Shown: positions 1 through 7,798 of the stretch, piece by piece | Layout: each line of letters begins with the position of its first letter | How positions within the stretch are numbered: position 1 is the first letter of the stretch | Source: Leptospira meyeri | GTDB taxonomy: Bacteria; Spirochaetota; Leptospiria; Leptospirales; Leptospiraceae | NCBI RefSeq assembly: GCF_004368965.1 | Contig: NZ_SORO01000005.1 | Span: 1 to 54,453, forward strand | DNA: 54,453 bases | Direction of reading: 5' to 3' | The notes under the pieces: generated by a model | Told to the model about the DNA's origin: nothing | What the model saw: the letters and a program-made list of their open reading frames with translations, nothing else | The model's database searches: none | Translations under genes and position numbers: made by a program

Positions 1-95
1 AAAGGACTTATCAAACCAAAGAAGAAACGACCGAGAGTTCCACAATCTCTCTTTCCATTTTCTGATGTTGTTGCTCCTAATGATGTTTGGTGTGT
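1..95. repeat. Terminal direct repeat, left copy (circular overlap)
   Basis: The first 95 bases are identical to bases 54359-54453, as checked by reading both ends side by side. The phase also fits: joining the two ends keeps the transposase frame open. The simplest explanation is an assembly-style overlap of a circular molecule with unit length 54,358 bp. The alternative is a linear contig broken inside a multicopy insertion sequence, which would leave the same bases at both ends. Confidence 0.9.
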
Positions 96-849
96 TGACT
101 TTAAAGGCCATTTTACCGTAGGAAACGGGCATCGTTGTGATCCATTGACGATAACCGATGCTCATAGTCGTTATCTACTTGCCTGCGAAATCTTAAGCAA
201 AACGAATGTCGAGCAAACAAAAGCCGTCTTTGAAAGGGTTTTTATAGAATATGGACTTCCAGTTGCTATTAAGTCGGACAATGGTGCGCCATTTGCAAGT
301 AAGGCGATTGGTGGCCTCACAAGTCTTTCTATTTGGTGGTTGAAACTAGGGATTCGACCGGAACGGATCCAACCTGGGAAACCATCTCAGAATGGACGTC
401 ATGAACGGATGCATCGAACTCTTAAAGAAGAAACTGCTTTGCCACCAAGGTCAAGCCTTGAAGCTCAACAAATTTCCTTTGATAACTTTCGATATGAGTT
501 CAATTATGTTCGACCTCATGAAGCATTAGGGTTTCTAACTCCAGCTAAAGAATACAAAAGGTCCATTCGCGAGTTTCCCAAAAAGATCTTAGAGGTTGCA
601 TATCCAACTCATATCGTTACTGATAAAGTTCACGAAAGTGGATTTGCGCAGTACGGGCCCCATCGAGTCTTCTTTGGAAATCCCTTCATTGGAGAGGTAG
701 TTGGATTTGAAGAGATCTCAGACAGACATTGTCGCCTTTATTTTGCGAACGCAATTCTTGGAATTTTAGATTTGTATACGAGTAAAGTGTTGAAATACCA
801 GAAGCTTTTGTATAGAATTGATGAATCAGAGTGTAACCCATGTGAGTAA
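1..849 (+). CDS. IS481-family transposase, C-terminal part (continues from 54005 across the circle junction)
   Basis: This is the catalytic (DDE) part of an insertion-sequence transposase. The frame is open from base 1 and reads PNDVWCVDFKGHF (first catalytic Asp, residues about 24-36 of this fragment), then SDNGAPF (second Asp), then NGRHERMHRTLKEE (catalytic Glu), the usual IS481/IS3-like integrase core. Joined to the N-terminal part at 54005-54453 (sharing the 95-bp overlap) it gives one protein of 400 aa with an N-terminal helix-turn-helix, close to the length of the second, broken copy (398 codons). The apparent start at the TTG at base 145 is only an artefact of the window edge. The protein would cut and rejoin the element ends; the copy has no internal stops and may be active. 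Confidence 0.88.
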   Translation, partial: KGLIKPKKKRPRVPQSLFPFSDVVAPNDVWCVDFKGHFTVGNGHRCDPLTITDAHSRYLLACEILSKTNVEQTKAVFERVFIEYGLPVAIKSDNGAPFASKAIGGLTSLSIWWLKLGIRPERIQPGKPSQNGRHERMHRTLKEETALPPRSSLEAQQISFDNFRYEFNYVRPHEALGFLTPAKEYKRSIREFPKKILEVAYPTHIVTDKVHESGFAQYGPHRVFFGNPFIGEVVGFEEISDRHCRLYFANAILGILDLYTSKVLKYQKLLYRIDESECNPCE

Positions 850-855
850 TCTAAT

Positions 856-869
856 GTGTTACCGATGTG
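856..869. repeat. Right inverted-repeat element of the IS481-like IS
   Basis: GTGTTACCGATGTG lies seven bases after the transposase stop. Its reverse complement matches CACATAGGTAACAC at 53964-53977, upstream of the transposase start, at 13 of 14 positions. These are reasonable terminal inverted repeats for the element that spans the circle junction, though the exact outer ends and any target-site duplication could not be fixed. Confidence 0.55.
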
Positions 870-1133
870 CCTTTCTATACATCAAATAGCGTTTGTTATG
901 CGACATAATATATATTATAGGAAGTTGCATATCACCTGGCATTTTATTTAATATCCGTTATTCTAATAATGAAAACCACTTCCGAACGAATCAAAACGAT
1001 TCCAAAGTCTTTGAAACTCATTCGACCAGTTTATGGTTCATATAGACTAAATTTTAGCTGAAACAATTAAGGTTGCTTATGAATTCTTACTTAGTTTACA
1101 TTAGGGTATTTCGGACATAAGATGTCCCCCTTT

Positions 1134-2063
1134 CTACCAACCTAGCTTCTTCGCTCGCTTTTGTATCATTTCAACATACTTCTTCGTACCAAATTTCCAA
1201 AATGGATACAGTTTTACTTTTTCAACAAGCAAAGGTAACTTTGACTGGATTTGTAAGAGAGTTCTATCAACCACTAGTTCTGAAAGATGGATCGACTTCC
1301 CAAAAGTTTTAATATCTGCTAGATTGATTTTATTTTTCTTACCATTCAATGTGAGAGCTAAATCTTCATTGTCTTCGGGAAAAAATAATTTTACTGCCAA
1401 CAAATCATAGGCTGGTGCTAACTTGATTCTACCTTCAATATCAGTTTGGATGGAAAAGTTCTTCAAATGCATATCCGAATTGCCTGTAAGAAATGAGAAT
1501 ACGATCATTTCGAAGAATCGAACTAAATCAATTCCTGGAGAAGTTGTGTTCTGTTTGATCCACCGGCCAATCGATTCATAAGATCCTTTGTATTTATCTT
1601 CAGTTAATCTTTCGGTTAATTGGCAAAAATCTTCTTGAGCAATTTTTATATTCTTCTCACGGTCGAATCGTTTGGTGATATAAGCCAGTTCTCCTGATTT
1701 TAATCGAATCAAGGAAGATGTTGCTACGGGAAAAGAGAATTCTTTTGCAAGTAACATGGTAAGATGTTCATTTTCTGGAAGATTCGTAAACTCTTCTGAG
1801 GGAGGTTTTAGAATGAAATCTCCTTTCATTCCGAGGATAGTGAGTCTTGTTGATTTAGGATTAGAGGTATCGAGATCAAGAGATATTTTTGATTGAGCTC
1901 CAGTAACTGTCATCCTTGATTCAATGTTTTGTTTTGCCAACTCACGAATAGACTTAATATCGATATCAATTTCTGGAATTTTATTTTTCCCAAACAAAAG
2001 TTTGCTGCAATGAGAATGATAGTCATCTTCACTCTGTTTCGCACATAGGAGGCAAAATTTCAT
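1134..2063 (-). CDS. hipT: HipT-like serine/threonine kinase toxin (HipA C-terminal half)
   Basis: This is the kinase half of a split HipA toxin. HipA/HipT kinases phosphorylate aminoacyl-tRNA synthetases and cause growth arrest. Using the ATG at 2061-2063 gives 309 aa. Visible motifs are a small Cys pair and CxxxH-like knuckle at the N-terminus (CLLC, YHSHC), a Gly-loop TGAQSKIS (residues 54-61), the catalytic loop TGNSDMHLKNF (193-203; Asp197 as likely base, Asn202 metal ligand) and APAYDLL (216-222; metal-binding Asp). The start overlaps the upstream gene's stop as ATGA and has a purine-rich RBS (AGGGGAAAG), so translation is probably coupled; an in-frame ATG 12 codons earlier lies inside the upstream gene and is less likely. 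Order B-S-T matches the HipBST architecture rather than a classical two-gene hipBA. Confidence 0.85.
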   Translation of the reverse strand: MKFCLLCAKQSEDDYHSHCSKLLFGKNKIPEIDIDIKSIRELAKQNIESRMTVTGAQSKISLDLDTSNPKSTRLTILGMKGDFILKPPSEEFTNLPENEHLTMLLAKEFSFPVATSSLIRLKSGELAYITKRFDREKNIKIAQEDFCQLTERLTEDKYKGSYESIGRWIKQNTTSPGIDLVRFFEMIVFSFLTGNSDMHLKNFSIQTDIEGRIKLAPAYDLLAVKLFFPEDNEDLALTLNGKKNKINLADIKTFGKSIHLSELVVDRTLLQIQSKLPLLVEKVKLYPFWKFGTKKYVEMIQKRAKKLGW

Positions 2064-2383
2064 TTTCTTTCCCCTATTACACTGACTGCACCAATACAAT
2101 CTTCACATACTGTCAGTAGGATACCAAACCGATCTTTTTTATTAAGTTTCCAAATGTTTTGTGTGAGGTTAAGCAACCAACCTTCAGGGATTAAACCATC
2201 AAAAAATGGAAAAAGAGTTTTTGATTGGTATGGTTCTTTTTGTTTTGGCAAAGTAAAACTAATCGCAGGATAGGCTTCATTATTTAGGAAACTTTCGTTG
2301 TATTGGAATACATAGCCATTTTCATTCTCGAATATCTCTCCTGCAAAAATATCTCTGTAGAAAACGTTTCCCTTACGATTCAT
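2060..2383 (-). CDS. hipS: HipS-like protein (HipA N-terminal subdomain as a separate gene)
   Basis: This small protein (107 aa from the ATG at 2381-2383) corresponds to the N-subdomain 1 of HipA. It reads YRDIFAGEIFENENGYVF, then FPFFDGLIPEGWLL and GILLTVCEDCIGAVSV, the typical N-terminal HipA signature (FxGLLPEG ... DCIGAV). It is not fused to the kinase: its frame ends in ATGA at 2060-2063, where the kinase starts in another frame. In the described HipBST family, HipS acts as the antitoxin while HipB mainly represses and augments neutralisation; the same role is inferred here. It overlaps hipB by 11 bp. A longer reading from 2425 exists but would overlap hipB much more. Confidence 0.8.
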   Translation of the reverse strand: MNRKGNVFYRDIFAGEIFENENGYVFQYNESFLNNEAYPAISFTLPKQKEPYQSKTLFPFFDGLIPEGWLLNLTQNIWKLNKKDRFGILLTVCEDCIGAVSVIGERK

Positions 2384-2597
2384 ATTCGCTACCTTTTGAT
2401 TTTGGTTTTGGAACCAGTTTCGCACCGAAGGCTTCTAATACCTGATTCACTTTGTCCATTCTTAGTGATGGCTTTCCTTGTTCTAATTCTCTAATAAATC
2501 GTAAGCCAACGCCTGTCATGCGAGCTAGATCTTCCTGAGTTAATGAATTCTTTTTTCGTTCCTTTTTGACAAAATCAGATAAATGATCTAGTTCCAT
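2373..2597 (-). CDS. hipB: HipB-like Xre-family DNA-binding protein
   Basis: A 74-aa Cro/C1-type helix-turn-helix protein: LTQEDLARMTGVGLRFIRELEQGKPSLRMDKVNQVL is a canonical HTH_3 fold, and the short tail ends in a Lys/Pro-rich stretch. It is the first gene of a three-gene operon (hipB-hipS-hipT, minus strand) with overlapping ends. HipB proteins repress their own operon and form a complex with the toxin. Three palindromic sites lie within the 100 bp upstream and are the likely operators. Confidence 0.85.
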   Translation of the reverse strand: MELDHLSDFVKKERKKNSLTQEDLARMTGVGLRFIRELEQGKPSLRMDKVNQVLEAFGAKLVPKPKSKGSEYES

Positions 2598-2602
2598 ATA
2601 TG

Positions 2603-2696
2603 TACCTTATCGGGTATAAAAATTAAGAAGTAAAGCAAAATAGTCCCGATCGGGTATATTCCATATTGCCAACGGATGATTATACCCTAAAGGGTA
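2603..2696. promoter_or_regulatory. Palindromic operators upstream of hipBST
   Basis: Three related inverted repeats built on TACCC/GGGTA sit just upstream of hipB: TACC-TTATC-GGGTA at 2603-2616, TCCCGATCGGGTA at 2644-2656 (core CCCGATCGGG is a perfect palindrome) and TACCCTAAAGGGTA at 2683-2696 (perfect palindrome). Tandem palindromes of one sequence class ahead of a hipB gene are what HipB autoregulation needs. Binding itself is inferred. Confidence 0.7.
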
Positions 2697-2771
2697 CAAT
2701 AAGGAGAATTATAAAAAAAACCGAAGCAATTTTACATTTTTTTCATAAAAATTCGAAAAATCGCAAAATGA

Positions 2772-2806
2772 GTTCTCCGATATTCGAAAACTTTATAAAA
2801 TCTAGG
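2772..2806 (+). promoter_or_regulatory. Shared promoter-like repeat, copy 1
   Basis: GTTCTCCGATATTCGA followed by CTTTATAAAATCTAG lies just upstream of the HTH gene at 2830. A near-identical copy (16 of 16 in the first block, 13 of 15 in the second) is at 3541-3575, upstream of the HUH gene. The second block contains a -10-like TATAAAAT. The two genes are probably under a common regulator or share a duplicated promoter. Confidence 0.55.
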
Positions 2807-2829
2807 TAAGAAATTGAAGGAGAATAGAT

Positions 2830-3216
2830 ATGATAAATCTATTAGAAACAAAAGAAGAGAGTATTCTGACTCAAGAGCAAATTCAAAGTGCTGTGATGAT
2901 TATCCAGGCATTGCATAAAAGAAAAGATAGCTTTCAGATCCTTTTCCCTGAACTATCAGCCGAAAAACAGAATGCTCTACACTTTATAAGTGAAGGGAAA
3001 AGCTATCGTGAGGCAGCATTGATAATAAAAAGGAATCATACGATCATTACCCAATGGTCCAAGAATGATCCAAAATTCAAAAAGGCACTTGATAAAGTTA
3101 AAATGGAGATCCAAAAATCCATTCGCATTCACGAGATGCTACGCCAAGCAGGAAATGAAGAGAAGATCTCCACTTCACAAAATAATGAAGATTCGAGGAT
3201 CCAAGTCATTCAATAG
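2830..3216 (+). CDS. Small helix-turn-helix protein (terminase-small-subunit-like HTH)
   Basis: A 128-aa basic protein with a good RBS (GAAGGAG, 7 bases before the ATG). Residues about 50-85 read AEKQNALHFISEGKSYREAALIIKRN and then TIITQWSKNDPKF, which looks like the DNA-binding HTH found in small phage terminase subunits and phBC6A51-type proteins. The rest is charged and probably helical, with a polar C-terminal tail. No large terminase, portal or capsid gene lies nearby, so a packaging role is unlikely; a regulator or accessory replication factor for the HUH gene downstream is more plausible. Its upstream repeat is shared with that gene. Confidence 0.6.
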   Translation: MINLLETKEESILTQEQIQSAVMIIQALHKRKDSFQILFPELSAEKQNALHFISEGKSYREAALIIKRNHTIITQWSKNDPKFKKALDKVKMEIQKSIRIHEMLRQAGNEEKISTSQNNEDSRIQVIQ

Positions 3217-3305
3217 ACTCACTCTTTTCAGATTCCCTGATTCCTTTTCAGGAGATCTATTGTAGTTGCAGCAATTGCAGCACATAATATGCGTTATCGT
3301 AAGTG

Positions 3306-3339
3306 GGGGTTTCTCCGAGTATATACTCGGAAGAACCCC
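3306..3339. repeat. Long perfect-type palindrome between the HTH and HUH genes
   Basis: Two 17-base arms (left beginning GGGGTTTCTCCGAG, right ending CTCGGAAGAACCCC) meet without a loop at 3322/3323 and differ at only one pair. No T-run follows on either strand, so it is not a classical terminator. It sits in a 480-bp gene-free stretch (3217-3696) upstream of the HUH-type gene. It could be a cruciform nicking or origin structure, or a dyad operator. Confidence 0.7.
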
Positions 3340-3540
3340 GGAAATAAAAAAATCCATCTGACAGAATCCAATACTAAATGCATCAAATGCAGCAGCATGG
3401 AATCAAATTACATAAGTTTATTATAATAATATCAATTACCACATTTTTAAGACCCCATTTTCTGAACTTAAAAATATGAGATTCTTAAAAAATTTTTCGT
3501 ACAGCAAGAGTAAAAAAAATTCAATAAATATGCGATATCG

Positions 3541-3575
3541 GTTCTCCGATATTCGATTTCTTTATAGAATTTAGT
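3541..3575 (+). promoter_or_regulatory. Shared promoter-like repeat, copy 2
   Basis: Second copy of GTTCTCCGATATTCGA plus CTTTATAGAATTTAG, about 120 bp upstream of the HUH gene. A further imperfect dyad (CAAGGTGATCACTTGG) follows directly at 3577-3592. The leader from here to the start codon at 3697 is longer than in copy 1. Confidence 0.5.
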
Positions 3576-3696
3576 CAAGGTGATCACTTGGCGACCTAAA
3601 AGACCTCCTTTTGAAAACCCCAGAAAGTGCGATGATTTATAATCCTACGGGAGCTTTTGTCGGACTTTCGAAATTTTAAAAGCAGGAGGGCCGTAT

Positions 3697-4683
3697 ATGG
3701 TCGAGCTATGTCTACAAGAATTAGCGGAAGAAAGGTTTAAGAGGAACAGGATAGGCAATATCTGTGAAGTGAGATGGAATAAACTTCGGAGACAGTACGG
3801 AAAAGAATCAATGAACATAAGACATGTAAAACGAATCACGAACAGAGTCACTTGGAATTGTCTTAAGAAATACAATAAGAAAAATCATGAGGTATATAGC
3901 AAGATTGGATACATGGGATATGCATTCACAGTAAAGAGAGGTGATAAAGAAGCTGATATGAAGGAATTAAAAGTGGCTCTCGATAGAACCTTATATTATA
4001 TGAATTCAAAAATCTACAGAAATAGAATGCAAGGATTAGAAATACCAATCATGACCTTTGAAGGCAATGGAATCGATGGGCAATACAATCCTCACCTCCA
4101 TGGTTATGTTTTAATCCCGAAAGGAGAAGTGAGAAACTTTAAAAGGAAACTAAGAGAAGAATTAGCAAAATCATTGTTCAATCGGCCTAAAGAAAATGGT
4201 CCTAGAAGGAAGCCAAATAAGCTTTGGATGCAGAAAATAAAAGGAGATGGTGTTGCATACTTTGGATACTGCGGACGAGAAGAATCACCTGAACATGGCC
4301 AAGAACTGGATAAACTTGATTGGGATTTGTCTTCCTTTGGATTTGTATCAGAACCTGACCACAAAAGGAGCAAACGCCTCATGAAGAGGATTTATCGCAG
4401 ATTCCCTGAAACAGAACTCAACTCTGAATTATTCCATCGCGTCATTTGCATGTTGCACTGGATCCATAAACGAAAGTCTATGCCTTATTATTTAAGAACG
4501 TTTATTCCTCCTTTTGAAACATTCAGTTTCCCTAAGGAACAAAAGAAAAAAAAGAAAAGTTCTAACCCTTACCAAACGAAAGAACCGATTCTCAGTAGCA
4601 TTCCAGTTTCAGACAGGAATTCCCATGATCAAATCGTTTGGAACCAATGCAGCACCACTAGAAATTCAATCCCTGTGAACTGA
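3697..4683 (+). CDS. HUH-type endonuclease-like protein (candidate replication initiator or relaxase)
   Basis: A 328-aa protein with an excellent RBS (AGGAGG, 7 bases from the ATG). Residues 131-137 read NPHLHGY followed by hydrophobic VLIP, the HxH metal-binding motif (His133, His135) of HUH nucleases used by rolling-circle initiators, relaxases and some transposases. An upstream hydrophobic strand (GYMGYAFTVK, about 71-80) fits motif I, and AYFGYCGRE (about 187-195, Tyr188/Tyr191) is a possible catalytic-Tyr motif. The N-terminus is very basic and the C-terminus carries a Lys run (KKKKKKS). A long palindrome and two repeats lie just upstream, as expected of a self-regulated initiator. The motif evidence is suggestive only; a plasmid initiator, mobilisation enzyme or transposon protein all remain possible. 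Confidence 0.55.
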   Translation: MVELCLQELAEERFKRNRIGNICEVRWNKLRRQYGKESMNIRHVKRITNRVTWNCLKKYNKKNHEVYSKIGYMGYAFTVKRGDKEADMKELKVALDRTLYYMNSKIYRNRMQGLEIPIMTFEGNGIDGQYNPHLHGYVLIPKGEVRNFKRKLREELAKSLFNRPKENGPRRKPNKLWMQKIKGDGVAYFGYCGREESPEHGQELDKLDWDLSSFGFVSEPDHKRSKRLMKRIYRRFPETELNSELFHRVICMLHWIHKRKSMPYYLRTFIPPFETFSFPKEQKKKKKSSNPYQTKEPILSSIPVSDRNSHDQIVWNQCSTTRNSIPVN

Positions 4684-4830
4684 ATCTCTTTGCTGTATTT
4701 GGTGTAAAAATTCGACAAATTCGAAAAATTCGACAGTAAAGGAGTCGGTTTTGTCGAAATTTAGAGATGGATTTTACTTCCTAATCGAGATTAGGTGCTG
4801 AAAATGCTGACGATTCTAAATCAGAAGTGA

Positions 4831-7068
4831 TTAAAATCCAATCGACTTTATATTCGTGTTTGATTTGAAAGACACTTCTGACTGAAGACTTGTAATCACT
4901 TCCTCCGTTGAAATTTCGTTTGGTCCTCGAAATCGAAATCGGTTCCAGACAGCGCGTATATCGCCCACAGTGAGTTCAGGTATGTCTTTAATCGTTTCTT
5001 TCTCTAGAAAGGTAAATGTTTCTTTGAGTAGTGGGAAGTATTTCATTACAATCAAAACTTTATCTTCTCTCCTTAATGGTTTGAATTCCCCTTTCCATGC
5101 AAATCTTCGCATAGCCGCTGGATCAAAGTCTTTCACAAAGTTAGTTGATGCGATAAAGATTCCTTTGAAGGTTTCCATCCAGGTAAGAAACTCATTGGTT
5201 TGTGAAATTTCCCAGGAACGACTTGCGAGGTCTCGACTTCTAAAAAAACTATCTGCTTCATCCAAAAAGAAAATGGATTTTTTCATTTCCGCTTGTTGGA
5301 ACGCACGTGCGATGAGTTTCTCTGTGACGCCAACATAAGGACTTTGTAAATCGGATCCACGTTTCTGAATTAACTCAAGATCGTGTTTCTTTGCTAAATA
5401 CCTAACATATTCCGTTTTTCCAGTTCCTGGTTTGCCATAAAACAATAAGCATAAGGAACCCAAGTTTGATTCTTCTGAATCGTCCCATTTGTTTTGAAAC
5501 TCTTCTATTAACTTCTCTAAATCCATTAGATTTGCATCTACATGTAGGATTGTAGGATCATAAGGAGTAGCAGACAAAAGTGGTTTTTGAATCTTACCTT
5601 TTGTTAAATGTGTGTGTTTGTTCATCACATCTTTAATCACAGAAAGGAAATGATCATTTGATGACTGACTGCAAATCTTTTTGGCCGCTTTGACAACGGT
5701 GGAAATCCCTCCTACTCCCGCAGGATAGGTATGTGCAAGACTTTCAATTTGTTCTAAAGACAATCTGTTTTTAACCTTTTCGATCTCCAAAATTCGATTC
5801 CAATAATACAACCTTTGTTTCGGTTCAGCAGGAAAGAATTCGATGCTATAGTCAAATCGACGAAGAACCGATTCATGGATGGTGTCAGATTCATTGGTGA
5901 TGATGATGAGTTTCCCATTCATTTGGTCTAAAAATTCATTCATCCAAATTTTTTTCTCAGGAACCTTTTCGTTATGGTAGTTGTTACCTCCTCCTCCTTC
6001 ATTCAGAATGTCATCGGCTTCATCAAATAATAAAACACTTTTGGATTCTTTAGAGAGTGTGGTTCCAACAATCAGGGCAGTTCTTTTTTCTTCGATATCT
6101 TCTGCTTTGTGATTGTTGATTTTATAAAGATTTCGTTTCACTTCAGAAACTAAACTCTTTGCAAATTCCGTTTTTCCAGCTCCGGGGGAACCATAAAATA
6201 AGATCTTACAAGGCCCTTCATCTTGTAACAAGGATACCAAACGAGATACATCCTTCTTAGAGAAAATAAAGGAAGAAATTGGATGGGTTTCTTCATTGAT
6301 TCGATTTAAATAATTCAATCCGTATGTTTCTTGTGAATCATCTGTTAGAAAATGAAAAAAAGAATCCCTAATCTCCACCGGGTCATCTTTTTCATGTGAA
6401 CGAGATATAACTCCAAACTTGATTAATTTTGTTTCCGCATGGATCATTTGAACGTATTCAGAGCGACCAAGTCCAGTTACCCTTTTTGCAATTAATTGTA
6501 AAATATTGGAATTTAAAGAACGGCTAATCCAATCATCAAAACTAGAAAACTCCATTCGAATGAATAAGAATAAAATGAATTCTATATAATTTTCTGAGAT
6601 CCCAAGTATTTGGAAGGTATTTTGAATCTTTCGATACAATTTGGAATCGTATAAATGGAAATCCGATTTGATTCGTATGCTTTCTAATTTTAATAAACGA
6701 AAGATCTGTTTTCTGCCATTCGGAAATCGTTTACAAAAAGTATTGGTATCATTTTCCAATTCTTCGGATAGATATTCTGTGCCTTGAGTGCAATGATAAG
6801 TTTCATCCCAATAACGAGATTTTCGACGTCTATAGTGGTCTTCATCCTCGTTATTCATTGCTTTCAATTTTTTTTCATCTGGTTTGAAGACGGTATCAAC
6901 AAGAGCCTTCTTTGCATGTAAGTCATACATGTCAAAAAGTGGTTCCGTTCTATTTTTACCAAAGGAATCAAAATTACTGATTATTTTTATGATAAAGTGA
7001 TGAAGTAATTGGATGTGTTCTTTTTCTGAAGAATCAAATAGAGATTCTTTTATCTTTCGTTTGGGCAT
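4831..7068 (-). CDS. Tandem AAA+ ATPase of the FliM/FliN/FliG-like operon
   Basis: Two AAA+ modules lie in one chain (745 aa from the ATG at 7066-7068). Module 1 has Walker A YGSPGAGKTEF (about residues 292-302) and Walker B VLLFDEADD (about 345-353). Module 2 has Walker A YGKPGTGKTEY (about 544-554), Walker B IFFLDEADSFF (about 599-609) and an arginine-finger-like stretch DPAAMRRF. The roughly 290-residue N-terminal region is unrecognised. Such double-ring ATPases unfold or remodel protein complexes; here the likely clients are the products of the same operon. The ATG is preceded by AAAGGAG at ideal spacing. A TTG at 7191, overlapping the upstream stop as TTGA, would add 41 residues and is the alternative start. 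It is the last gene of the operon. It differs from FliI-type export ATPases, so it is not a flagellar export motor. Confidence 0.85.
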   Translation of the reverse strand: MPKRKIKESLFDSSEKEHIQLLHHFIIKIISNFDSFGKNRTEPLFDMYDLHAKKALVDTVFKPDEKKLKAMNNEDEDHYRRRKSRYWDETYHCTQGTEYLSEELENDTNTFCKRFPNGRKQIFRLLKLESIRIKSDFHLYDSKLYRKIQNTFQILGISENYIEFILFLFIRMEFSSFDDWISRSLNSNILQLIAKRVTGLGRSEYVQMIHAETKLIKFGVISRSHEKDDPVEIRDSFFHFLTDDSQETYGLNYLNRINEETHPISSFIFSKKDVSRLVSLLQDEGPCKILFYGSPGAGKTEFAKSLVSEVKRNLYKINNHKAEDIEEKRTALIVGTTLSKESKSVLLFDEADDILNEGGGGNNYHNEKVPEKKIWMNEFLDQMNGKLIIITNESDTIHESVLRRFDYSIEFFPAEPKQRLYYWNRILEIEKVKNRLSLEQIESLAHTYPAGVGGISTVVKAAKKICSQSSNDHFLSVIKDVMNKHTHLTKGKIQKPLLSATPYDPTILHVDANLMDLEKLIEEFQNKWDDSEESNLGSLCLLFYGKPGTGKTEYVRYLAKKHDLELIQKRGSDLQSPYVGVTEKLIARAFQQAEMKKSIFFLDEADSFFRSRDLASRSWEISQTNEFLTWMETFKGIFIASTNFVKDFDPAAMRRFAWKGEFKPLRREDKVLIVMKYFPLLKETFTFLEKETIKDIPELTVGDIRAVWNRFRFRGPNEISTEEVITSLQSEVSFKSNTNIKSIGF

Positions 7069-7187
7069 TTTCCATCTCCTTTCTATAGGGAAAGGATACT
7101 GGTTTTGGGATTCGAATTCGGAATAAGTTCTTCCGAGAAGAAAAAGTTTTATTGAATCAAATTTGATTGAATCATTTGATTTGGAAT

Positions 7188-7798
7188 TCAATCTAAGCTA
7201 GAGGATAACACTTTCACTTCCGGATAAACGAAAGCAGAAAGTTTTCCCCCGATGCCACAACCAGTATCGACAAAAATGTGATTCCCATACTTTCGAATTG
7301 TCTTTCCTGGAATATGTCCTTGTATGATGTATTTCTTTGTTACATGGTCCAGATTTTCTCTAAAACCAGAATACAATAAATCATTTTGAGATTGTTCCTT
7401 TAGATTTTTACGATCATCAATGCCTGCATGACTAAAGAATGCAGAGTGATTTTCATAAGAGAAAATGAGCTCATTTTGAATCCAATGGAGATGATCCATT
7501 CCGATCTGGAAGTGATTGAGAATTTTCATTTGCTTTCTATCATCTTTTCCATATCGATGATTGAAATTTAAGAATTCAAATTCATGATTCCCCATAAGAA
7601 AGGTTGTGATTCGATTGAGGGAAAGAAAGGTATCCAATACTTCTGATAATTCTTGGCCATAGTCAAAATAATCTCCGAGAAAAATCAATCTATGTGTGGG
7701 GTATGCCTCCGCTTGCCTAAGTATCTCATGTAAGGATTTTGCAGAAGCGTGTATGTCCCCAATGGCAATCCAGTTTTCATTGATATCGTTTGTTTCAT
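7188..7798 (-). pseudogene. PPP-family metallophosphoesterase, frameshifted near its start
   Basis: The reading frame carries the full calcineurin-like set: IAIGDIHAS, FLGDYFDYG, MGNHEFEF, FFSHAG and QGHIPG, so the active site is complete. No ATG precedes the first motif in frame. An ATG at 7796-7798 (overlapping the previous stop as ATGA) begins MKQTISMK in a different frame. Adding one A to the AAAA run (plus-strand TTTT at 7774-7777) would fuse MKQTISMK to NWIAIGDIH and give a normal protein of about 203 aa. The simplest reading is a 1-base deletion in a homopolymer: a real mutation, a phase switch or a sequencing error. The substrate is unknown; the family includes protein phosphatases and Ap4A hydrolases. 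The 3' end abuts the AAA+ gene. Confidence 0.75.

Noticed and set aside
2830..3216. Phage terminase small subunit, hence a prophage
   Set aside because: Only the HTH resembles that family; there is no large terminase, portal, capsid, tail or lysis gene anywhere in the window.
3306..3339. Rho-independent terminator
   Set aside because: The stem is strong but has no loop and no T-run on either strand.
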